Shown here piece by piece: positions 23,693 to 33,238 of a stretch of 64,000 nt of DNA. The stretch is from Setomelanomma holmii. Taxonomy: Eukaryota > Ascomycota > Dothideomycetes > Pleosporales > Phaeosphaeriaceae. The position numbers were made by a program, and so were the translations under genes. Each line of letters opens with the position of its first letter. The first letter of the stretch is position 1. The DNA lies in NCBI GenBank assembly GCA_010015745.1, contig ML978273.1, positions 1-64,000 on the forward strand, given 5' to 3'. The notes beneath the pieces are model-generated. The model saw only the letters and a list, made by a program, of their open reading frames with translations. It did not search any database and had not been told where the DNA came from.

Positions 23693-25218
23693 TCAGTAAT
23701 CATCTCCGCGGGAGATGACTTCCTTGCAATTGGGTCGCAGCAATACTGTCTACTAAGGTCAGCAGAAGTCTCATGGCTGCCCTTTGGATGATACGCACAT
23801 GCTCGAACTGCGCAATGTAAGATCCCGGGACGTCCACGAGCGGGGCATACGACTCCACAATACCGGCATTGACGAGCGATCGCATGCCGAGATGGTAGTT
23901 TTTCACGCCTGGCAAGCGCTCGAGGTACCTCCTAGCAAACACCAGGGTACCGAAGTTCTCGTCAATGGTCTTTAATAAGGACTTGGCGGACGCGTGGTGT
24001 AGACCAGCGGTACTCACGTGCGTGTTGCGTCCGTAGCCATACATACCGACATCATCTTTGAGATATGCTTTGCCGGTACTGCCAAAGGTCTCTATAGCAA
24101 AGATGTCTCCTTCCTCCATACGCTGCGACGTTTTGGTCTTGATGAACGGCACTTGCTTGTCGCCGTGGATCTTATAGCGCAGGATATTATGGCCGGTGAT
24201 ATTCTTGACAGCTCTCACGGGGATGGTCTTGCCGTGAAGCGTGACTTCGTAGCTCTCCATGACCTCTTGGATCTCGCCGCTTATATGGTTGATGCGAGCA
24301 TCGATACCAGCTTCCTGCAAGGATTTTAGCATAATCTATCGAAATAAAAGATCTTGGTTGCGTGCCTTGAGACCAGTATTGGTCGCAGCTCGGACAGCCT
24401 CGAGAAGAGGATCGTAGACTGGATTCGCAGCCACGGTAAAGGCGCTGTCTACGATCCTCCCATTCACATGCACGCCGAAATCTACTTTCAGCACATCATC
24501 TTGCTGGAGAATGACCTCCTTGGCGCCCGCGTTTGGAGTCCAGTGCGCACCGATGTTGTTGAGGCATAGTCCAGTCGGAAAAGCCAGGCCGGCCTTGAGC
24601 GCGTCGCCCGCATCCAGTCCTTGATGGCCGGTGAGGGCTCGAACGCCATCATCAATTTCATTGGCAAGCTCAGTCATGGAGATACCAGGTTTAGCAATGC
24701 TCTGTGCATATTTTCGGACCTGTCGGTGCACCTCTGCAGCCTGGCGATAATCGCTGAGGAAATTATCGTCCATGTTAGACACTGCTGCCATGTGGCGAAT
24801 TTCTTCAGCCGTGGTACGCTGGAGGTTCTCGTTCTTAGCTGCATAATCCACAATCTCCCCTTCCGGGTATGACTTGTTGCGGAAGATGTCGGTCAATGTA
24901 ACCCTAGGAGGACTCGACTGCTGCTGACCACCTGACGCATTTTTCTTCTTTTTGTTACGCTTTCGCTTCTTCTTTTCGCCTATTCATGTTAGTTGAGCTG
25001 TCGCAGTCTCGTAGTTTGAACGAACCGTTGTTGAGCAAACCATCAGACTTCAACTCAGCCCCGTTCTTGATATCGTCATCGTCATCTCCATCTTCGTCTT
25101 GGCTCTCGAGAGCGCCTTCGACGAGTCCAGAAGCTGCAGCAGGTTTAGGTGGATTTGCGGATTGAATCGCGGCACTTGTCGTTCCACCTGTTACAAAAGT
25201 CAACAACGACAGCTTCAT
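23693..25218 (-). CDS. map2: Methionine aminopeptidase 2 (MetAP2)
   Basis: Exons 25218-25026, 24979-24366, 24314-23799 and 23749-23693 give 459 residues. The enzyme removes initiator Met from nascent chains in the cytosol using two metal ions. Metal ligands are seen in VLKVDFGVHVNGRIVDSAF (two Asp), ITGHNIL (His), FAIETFGSTG (Glu) and AQFEH (Glu). The C-terminus LLRPNCKEVISRGDDY matches the family exactly in form. An acidic stretch (EDGDDDDD) and a Lys-rich block (EKKKRKRNKKKKN) precede the catalytic domain as usual. The second intron (24365-24315, 51 nt) has a GC donor (AAG|GCACGC) and contains an in-frame TAG. The start is uncertain: a sequence resembling a splice acceptor (GTAACAG) lies just inside the ATG at 25218, so a further 5' exon is possible. 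Confidence 0.92.
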
Positions 25219-25675
25219 TGCCTACGCCGGCTCAACAGACCATTGGGACCATGTTGGTCATCATGCGGTGTCTTGGACCCCATGGTTCCTTAATCATCAA
25301 GCCTTTTGGGAGCTGACAAATGTACGCGCTCTGTACACTCTGAGTGCTCGGGACGATGACCTCGTTATGGTGCAAAGTAAAGTGAGGGACGGTATCTTTC
25401 AAGGCGACTGAAGTTTTTGAATCGCTGTCTGTATTGCACTAATGCCGAATTCCGTACGGAGTTGGCGACTTGCCCATTTAGGCCTTAGCGTGTTCCCCTC
25501 CTTTGGGGGCTGAGTGCACTTGAGATGAGCGACACAGGTGCAGCCACGGCGAAACCTCATCCAAGAGCCATTTTGGGGGACGCTAATAACATTGATGGAT
25601 CCCTCCAGCACAGACATGAGCGCCCTCAGACTGTTGTACAATCCCCACGCTCTCGAAACCTCTTTTGATGACACA
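25219..25675. other. Intergenic region between MetAP2 and acyltransferase
   Basis: A minus-strand open frame of 98 codons (25695-25399) has no recognisable motif and overlaps the 3' end of the acyltransferase. It may be its 3' flank. No gene is called. Confidence 0.4.
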
Positions 25676-27198
25676 CTAACTCCTCGGCTGAGCATAAGAT
25701 CGAAGCAGCTCGTCCTTTAACAACCTCTCCATACAGCTTTGCTCCAAGCACACACATACTTCGATACCTTCGTCCTCAGAAGCAGCCTTCTGAGAGGCGC
25801 GACTCGGGTACACAAACACGTAGCCATCATGCTGCGGACTAGGCCATCGTAGCGCTTTGGGACACCCAAATCCAAAGTCGTGCTTCTCATACGCCTTCAT
25901 GCCTGCCCAGCTGGTACCACCAAAGTCCATGCCCATGAAAGCACGATGTCTGAACTCAAAGTAGCGCTTGTCGTTGACATTGGCCGTCCACTGCAGCAAT
26001 CCTGTCAGGTGTTCCAATGTAAGCTGTTGGATGGATGCTCGAACACTCTTCGCGAGTCGCGGAAGGTTTTCTGGCGCGATGACCTCTTTGATCAGAAGAG
26101 GCTCGCAGCGCGCACCCCACGCGCCATTGCCGAGAAAGCTCTCAGGCAAGGGCGGCTTCCAGCACTTTCTCGTATTCATAGCGTGGACGAAAATAACATC
26201 CGAGTCGAGATCCGGTTGCAGCAAAGGCAGTCTTGCGAGCGTGACTCGGCCCCACAAAAGAGCCATGAAGGCGTCGTATGTCGAGATCCATCCCTCCCTG
26301 AGTTCCTTCGAGACTTGGTCTTTGAGCGCCTCTGCCTTGCTCCTGGGAAAGTGGAACATCTCGCATGCGATGGCCGGCATCTGGAAGTCAGCGGGTGGTG
26401 GCGGCGCTGCACCGCTGCCGATTTTGACAAGAGGATACGCGTTCTCCAATTTCTTTGCTGTCTCTAGATCAGGCCGCTGGACGTCAAGAATTGATCCTTC
26501 TAGCGTGAAAGGCTCCTCCACCGCGACAAAAGGCTCGCCGTGCGCGGCAGCAGTGCTATTCTTTGCCCATATCGTCAGGAACCCATCGCAACCAGTAACG
26601 TCTGAAAGTGCGTGGTGAACCGCAAGCCCCAGCACAAACCCTCCTCTGATGAAGTTGAGCTGGAACGTTGCCATAGAAATGTCTGCTTCATCGTTGGCTC
26701 CTAGTGGCGAGTACAATTGCTTCTTGGCAGCAGACTCAGGAATCAGTTTGTGGCCAACAAGCAAATTCGCGGGGAACTAATCTTGTCAGAAGAGCTGCTC
26801 AGCTTAAGAGGGGTTTCAAAATGGCGTACATCCTTCCTCTCAAGCTCTTCGTAACTTGGAAATTCATCCCCGTCCACCATATGCTTGATGTGCAAGCTGA
26901 CCGTCGATGACCGCCTCTTTTCAACCCACATCTCGCCGTTCGCATCGTCGGTTCGAAGTACACCGGTCAAGACTTGGTACTGCGACAAAGCAAACTCGAG
27001 TCCAGCGACCATATTCTTGATCGTCGCGTCAACGTTCGTGTTCTCTGGTAGGCTGAAGACCTCGACCACTTGAACATAGACCTTGGGCATTAGATGACCA
27101 AGGAGCGAAATAGCGAAACGCTCGGTCTCGGGGTTTGACTGCCATCCTGACGGGTGAATATGAAGCTCCTTCGCATTTAAGATACTGTTGGCCGCCAT
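25676..27198 (-). CDS. BAHD-type acyltransferase (trichothecene 3-O-acetyltransferase-like)
   Basis: The product belongs to the fungal branch of the transferase family PF02458, CoA-dependent acyl transfer to hydroxyls or amines. The N-terminal part starts at ATG 27198 and holds HPSGWQSNPETERFAISLL. The catalytic HHALSD (HxxxD) follows FQLNFIRGGFVLGLAV, and the structural DFGFG motif near the C-terminus is also present. The two halves lie in different frames. The first runs to about 26780 (PLKLSSSSDK) and the second resumes with KLIPESAAKKQL. No GT-AG pair closes the gap, so a single-base indel in a short linker, or a non-standard intron, must be assumed. If the indel is real the gene is a pseudogene. 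It lies head-to-tail with MetAP2 on the same strand. Confidence 0.78.
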
Positions 27199-28530
27199 TT
27201 TCGAAGCCCTCAATGATTCGTACCGATGGCGAATTTCTCTGATCTAAATCGCCTCCGTAACAAAGCAAGAGATGCTTTTGTATACGTTCAGCAGGGCTTA
27301 TGTTTTGACTTCGGTAAACATAAGCACTCACGCAGAGTAGTGGTCTTTTATCGTAATGATTTGGTCAGCTTCAGCTTCAACCTCAAAATGAAGACATCAG
27401 CGCCTAAACAGCGTCGAAAACATGGAGGGCGATGGTCCAACCACTGTCGAGCTTTTGTAGTCTTGGTTACTTCTTGCTTACATTGCAAAGCAAGATTGAT
27501 CTTAGACGTGCTTACGGGGCGTTAGCTTACTGGCGTTAAGGGTGCGTGTTGCCGAGCTGCAGTACCCTCCCTGGTCAGCCGCGGTAAGCTTGAGAAACTC
27601 GACGTGTAGGACCAAACAACACTAATAGTCCAAATCTGTCAACGCTGGAACACTGTTCGTCTGCAAACCATAAATGTCTTGTGCATGCAACTACGACGCC
27701 TAGAATCTCGACTGCACATCACGATGTTTCTGTACCGTCCACCAGCCACGTACATAATGTCGTCGAGTCATATGCAATCACCATACTGCCCACTGCTATG
27801 ATACCGATCGATTTGGCAGATGGGGAGGACGGAGAGTACAAGCTGGCGTTTGCTGCAATACAAACCATCCCCGACTACTTGTACTCCGAGGATGACCTCG
27901 AGCCGTAAAGGGATATCCTGAACTCCTTCGCGAAAAGTGGCAAAGCATCCGATCTGTAAGTTACGCCTGTTGCTGGCGGGAGGCCGTGGGGTTTGTCATT
28001 CCATTGTCATTTCCTGGACAAGTCTTTCAAAAGCCATGGTCGCGCCGCGCCTCGACATCTACTCCGTCACATCTTCTGCACGAAATACTTTGTGGATAGC
28101 AGAGATCTGACACCATACAAGAAGTTCACAACGCCGCAACGTACTGTAACAGAAGCCATCCTTCGCGTATGGCTTTCCGTTCTTATCCAGCACGTCGGAA
28201 ATGATGAACCTTTGGTGATCGGCAGCTAAGCTTCTCATGAAGCGGGAGAGTGGCGCTCAATCATTGCTTGCTCGACGTTATTTCCCAATAAAGACTGGGA
28301 CATGAGCGCTAAAATGAGCGCTAGTATTAGTACACGACCTAGAAGTGGCTGTCGCTGCTGCATTGTGGTAAGTAATAACAGTGAGATGTCACAACACCGA
28401 AATACCACCTCGTTATAGATTGAAGACTTATCCAACTAGTCGTGTACGGCGAATGGAAGTTCGGAATCGCGGAGCGAATGTACCTAGGCGGCACAAAGGC
28501 AGGCGAAAATACACTCGTGGGGACCAATGA
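27199..28530. other. Gene-poor region
   Basis: Several short frames are present. The string FAKSGKASDL near 27945 faintly recalls the start of a BTB domain, but the following residues do not support it and a stop interrupts. No feature is called. Confidence 0.4.
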
Positions 28531-30482
28531 CTAAATGTCTGGAGGTGATCCATACGGAAAGCGACCTTCAAACGGCCCAGTGGCCCAGGACGAACCCTGG
28601 TCGGCGCAGATGCGGTGCTTGAGCCATTGTCCTATTCCCTCTGGGGTGTACTGGCAGAAAGATATGAGACTGCTGTATCTCGATTCCAGGACTAATAGAT
28701 CTTCGGCATCCCAGTAAATATCAAATCGCTTGAAGGCCTTCGCCCTATGATACAAGCGACCATCGGCGGAGTGCAAGTTGTTGCAGCATAGCTCATACAT
28801 GCTCTCGTTCTTCCAATTCTTGATAGGGTATGTTTGCCCAATAAGACGACATCGATCGCCCGATTCAACTCTCACAATCATACTGGCCATTAAGTAGCCA
28901 GTCAGAGTCGACCATTTGGGCACATCATTTGAGCTGAAGTACTTTGTGTTTCAAGGAAACTCGAGGAACCAGTCCCCTCCCTTGGGTCCAGGAGGTGCGT
29001 ACGCTAACAATTCACCTTGCTGGTTCATAAGGATAACAGTGGGCTCGTTGTTGCGGACCTCGGTTCTATAGAGAATATCGCATAATGGCGACTCTTGTGA
29101 TGGAATGTTTGAACGTGGCTGAATGCCGTACCATTCAGGATGAGGATGGATGACATCTACTGGAAGCTCGTACGAAGGAATTGGTTTAGTTGCCTCGATT
29201 CGAGGCTCAGATGCTTCCAGGGAGCGCTGGCGCATTTTCGTAGCAGCTTGCAAAGCTGTGTCGTTCGAATCAAGCTGTAGAACTTTGCGCAGGCGAGCCG
29301 AAAGCCCGACCATCGAACGTGCTTCTACCACGTCTGGTCGTAGCCGATGTAGCATGCGCAGCACTTCGGCAGCGAGATCGAAGCGGCTCTTCTCATAGTC
29401 AGGGCGCGGCATATCGGCTGGCCAAGCGACGAGCCAAAGGACGCCGTAGATCTTATCTCTCACATCTGCGCATGAGAAGTCGTTTATTACTCGTAAAACC
29501 TGATTCAATGCAGACAGATGCTATCCTGTAGCTGCCAGAACCAAGCACTTCAGCTGCGGAATAATGGCATTAAACTCGGTGCGCATTGCTGGGCAGATTC
29601 TCAATCTTCGGGCATATCTCTTCGTCTCTAGCCATTCATAGGCATACACTGCCTTCAGGTAGAGAGGGTACCGATAGCGATTGTAAAACCACATCTCCAG
29701 TCTGATATTGAAGGCCAGAAGACACCGGAGAGGCAAGTACTCATGACCGCAGCAGAAGAAGACATCGACACCTAAGTAGAGCTCTTGGAATATCCACACA
29801 CGAGAAAAATAAGGTCTGTGAATCAGCGCCAAGAACGCTTTTGCCAACCTTTTCCGCTCCCTGGCAGAGACTGAAAGAATGTACCAGTACACAAACAGTC
29901 GGTTATCGAATTTTGGTATATCCTCTGACCAGCCTCTGAACTTCGCGTACTTGGTGATGGGATACGTCAAGTGCTTAGAGGCGTACGGTATGGTGGCAAA
30001 TCTCCGAGTAATGATGTTGAAGAGGTAGGTGCTGTCGTCTGCATGAGGACCCAAGCAGGCGTAGACCTTGACGCCTTGCTATATATGATGCCCATCAACG
30101 CAACCTGGTAGTTCTTTTCATGTATCCCTTCCTGTTCTATGCATACAGCATCTACCCAGATGTAGGAACTCACAGTCCGTCTAGATTAAGCTTGCTGCTG
30201 CAGCACATACTCGCAATTCGCCCGGACGGTCATCTCCTTGCCGTCGACCAATATTACTGGTGTAGATTGGGGATCGCCCCAAGTATACGACACAGCGGCA
30301 TAGGGTGGAGCGCCATAGATTGGCCGTACGGAAAGCTCACGGGCGACTGACTGTCCGAAGCCGCCTTGCAGGAATTTGATTAGTCGAAAATGTGTCTGTG
30401 GATTGGGGAGTGGTTCATAGACAAAGGACTGATTGCCTGCTTCTGGCTCCATGTTGTGATAGATAGGCTCGTGATCGATCAT
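28531..30482 (-). pseudogene. HET-domain protein, pseudogene 2
   Basis: It starts at ATG 30482 and reads HFRLIKFLQGGF, AAVSYTWGDP and EMTVRANCEYVLQQ. An in-frame TAA follows at 30188-30186 where coding resumes directly with SSYIWVDAVCIEQ. After KNYQVALMGIIYSKAS one base is missing near 30075. Restoring the phase gives YACLGPHADDS and later RPYFSRVWIFQELY. A TAG at 29523-29521 and a TGA at 28953-28951 are both flanked on each side by open sequence in one frame: AATG before and LNQVLRVINDFSCADVRDKI after the first, LEFP before and KWSTLTGY after the second. The three stops equal CAA, CAG and CGA with one C to T change each. The gene ends at 28531. Same family as the 43.4-kb pseudogene, on the opposite strand. 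Not functional as it stands. Confidence 0.85.
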
Positions 30483-31168
30483 CTACCGGCGAGGCTGGAC
30501 ACTGGACGGCTGCTGAAGATTTCATATGCTAGTCGGTTTGCGACCTTGGAATTCCTCTTGCAAGTGAGAAAGCTATGCACGCTTTGAAGGTTCGACCGTC
30601 TTACTGAGCTCAATCAGAATGTATGCTGTGTATGGCGTTGTTCGGATTCATGGAATGGCGACCAAGGCCGAAGTGAGTGGTGGCATGGCTTGGCAGCACG
30701 AATGGACGCGAAGCTGACGCGGCGTGTTCGTGATTCGCCATGGCAATAAGAATCGTCTCCAACCCTCATCAACGGAACGATATTGCGCATGATCAACGTT
30801 TTTGATTATCGCAGTGTCGAGCTAACCTTGAGTCAGCGATGCAGGGTTTGACGATTGAGAAGGATGAAATGGTTGCAAAAGCCATCGGCGTTGATGTTTG
30901 ACGTCAACGAATGAGCACAGACCATCTTGAATTACTCCGCCTTAATCGCTTCCTGACGGACAGCAACTGCGACGCAATCAGCGAAAATGTGGACCGTAAG
31001 CGGTTGGACACGAGGAAGTCACTCTGGGCATTGTCGATGATGAGATAACATCCGCTATGGGCGCCCCTCTACCTTTGTAACAACACTGCGCCTTTGCGCC
31101 CATACGCTTGCTTTCGTTCACGTCTTTTTGTTTCCATTCACTCTCGTTGATCGATCGTAGTAGTGATC
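30483..31168. other. Divergent intergenic region
   Basis: It separates HET pseudogene 2 from the small secreted-protein gene. A C/T-rich leader is visible from about 31080. No coding signal. Confidence 0.4.
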
Positions 31169-31743
31169 ATGCATCTTACTTCTTTCATTGTCGCTGCAGC
31201 CGCAGCTTTGCGCGTCGCGCAAGCAGACTTCATGGTGTACACAGTACCTCCTATACCGACTGATCAAATCCCCAAATTCACAGATCCAGCAGAAGTCAGT
31301 ATACACTTTGCCACACTTCACACCTGGCTAACACCACATAGGCTTCAGGCTGGACCTTCAGCGTCTTATATAACGGCAACCGTGCCTACGATGTCTATAC
31401 CAGCGGCCTCGGCTCGAGCTACCAGTCCTCACGCTCATCCGCCGCATCCGAAATCGCCGCCTTTGTACGCACTGCCACGAACTACACCATTCCATCGGAT
31501 GTCACGGTAGATGATACTACCACAACATTCTTCTCGCGACCGAACTGGTATACAGCGCTGCCGAGTGACGCCAGATCCTTCAAGGAGCGGCAGGTCTCAG
31601 ATCAGTTCAGCATTGTGAGGAGCTTCATTGCGGTGAGGCAGACTACGGCGAGCTCAACGGGCAAGGCAGTTCCTACGGCGCAAGCGTTCTTGGATGCGAA
31701 GTTTGGCGCCATGGCGGCGGCGGCTGCGGCAGTGTTCTTATGA
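31169..31743 (+). CDS. Small secreted protein of unknown function
   Basis: Exons 31169-31294 and 31342-31743 give 175 residues. The 47-nt intron is GTCAGT..TAG with a GCTAAC branch. The first 20 residues are a clear signal peptide (MHLTSFIVAAAAALRVAQA), with cleavage likely before DFMVYTV. The mature part contains SGWTFSVLYNGNRAYDVY, a Ser-rich stretch, one N-glycosylation sequon (NYT) and no Cys. The extreme C-terminus, DAKFGAMAAAAAAVFL, is a short hydrophobic tail of the type that can be swapped for a GPI anchor. I do not recognise the family. It may be a surface or effector-like protein. The second exon has no internal start, so the gene is easily missed by simple ORF calling. Confidence 0.7.
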
Positions 31744-32298
31744 ACGGCACGGGTATGAGTAGGAGTAACGAAGTGCGTCGGAACAAGCGTGACAAGAACG
31801 ACGTTGGAGTCGCCACGATGTTACTACCATGATAGTCACCTTGGGACGATACGAAGATCTACGGACCTCTGTCCATTCTGAGGGCATACTATTAAGCTTG
31901 GGCATGAGACATGCTGAATACGATTTTAAGAACATTACCATTGTGTAAGGTAGCCACCCGCTCCAGAGTGAGGGCACGCTGTTCAATTGAGCCAACGACA
32001 GGAGACAATTGCCTTTAAGCTCTCAATTTTGGCGACACAGTAGGGAACGAGGTTGGTACACTTCCCGTCTCCTCGACCTGACCGGCTGTAACAGTCACTG
32101 GCAGTAAGCTAAATCTAGCCCCCAGTCAAGCGTCGCATGATGCCATGAGCCAATTGCATGTCACTCTACACGCTCCATTACTCCCACACAGTGCGCCGTG
32201 GCGACAATGGTTTGCCTAAATGGGACGTTGACTGCATATACATAACATTGAGTCTCTTATTTCGCTAGGTCCTCCTCTCAAAGGCCACTTTAGTAGCC
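31744..32298. other. Intergenic region
   Basis: No coding signal. The sequence separates two plus-strand genes and should carry the terminator of the first and promoter of the second. Confidence 0.4.
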
Positions 32299-33186
32299 AT
32301 GTCCGCAAAACCATTCCCAAAAATTGTCTGTCTTTTCAACTCGCCTACACCAAACTTCTGTGCGTACGAACGCGGCGACCCTTCATCCACCCTTGAGCCC
32401 TTGTTTGCAGCTTTGCAGTCATCATGCGAGCGGTCCTACTCCTTCTGGGAATTCCGCATACGTAGCTCGTATACTGGCTTCGGATACTCTAGCATCGCCA
32501 ACGATGCCGAGGATATCTCTGCAATGGTCGGATATCTAAGGGGATTGGGGAAAGAGAAAATTGTTCTGCTTGGGAGCTCGACTTGTGAATTGATTGAATG
32601 ATCGTGTTTGTTCAACGATGTTGACGGTCAGCAGATTGTCAAGATATCCTAGCCTATGCTAGCTCGACCACTGCTCTACCCGAAGTAGACGCCTACATCC
32701 ACCAAGCACCCACATCCGACCGCGAGACAGCATCATTACTCATGCCGCCCACCTTCCTTGCGCAAACGCTCGGACACGCTGAAGACATGATCGCGAGAGG
32801 CAACAAAGACGAAATCATGCCCAAGTCCCTTATCCCGCCAATTTTCACCTTGCCCATCACGGCGTATCGCGGGCACTCACTCATCGCCAAAGGCGGAGAT
32901 GACGATTACTTTTCGTCCGATCTTGATGATGCGACACTGGCAGAGACTTTTGGACGCTTGATGAAGCCAACGCTGATAATGCCGAGCGAGCGAGAATGAT
33001 GAGATGGTACCAGCGAGTATCGATAAAGAAAGACTGCTACGGCGATGGAAGAGCGCCGCACCGAAGGGTGTAGTGAGCGACTTTTCCGGGCTGATTCCTG
33101 GGGCTGATCATGCGTTGAGGGAAGACGCAGCGCAAGAATGGTTTGCTGCGAGAGTTGTAGAGTTTTTGAGAACGCTGGGCGTATGA
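32299..33186 (+). pseudogene. DUF1749 alpha/beta-hydrolase (SidJ-like), frameshifted
   Basis: The pattern matches fungal DUF1749 hydrolases, a family that includes the fusarinine C esterase SidJ of siderophore breakdown. The start ATG 32299 gives KIVCLFNSPTPNFCAYERGD, and TGFGYSSIANDAEDISAMV leads to the nucleophile strand KIVLLGSSTxC. An intron 32585-32634 (GTGAAT..CAG) joins in phase to CQDILAYAS, IHQAPTSDRE and ITAYRGHSLI. The usual GHSTGCQD elbow would read GSSTYCQD here, so the His and Gly beside the serine are replaced. Near 32998 one extra base shifts the frame between IMPSERE and DEMVPASIDKERLL. The remainder, with the expected GADHAL histidine region, runs to TGA at 33186. It is probably a pseudogene, unless the indel is an assembly error. 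Confidence 0.75.
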
Positions 33187-33238
33187 TACGTATCGCGAGC
33201 GATGCCTAGATTCGTAGTTGATCGGACGTGAAGGCTGT

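Noticed and set aside
27681..28229. Possible BTB-domain relic
   Set aside because: Only a short FAKSGKASDL-like match, followed by a stop and no conserved HKxx region.
30100..30190. Intron to remove the TAA in HET pseudogene 2
   Set aside because: No acceptor AG in a suitable place, and the residues on both sides of the stop are needed for the HET alignment.
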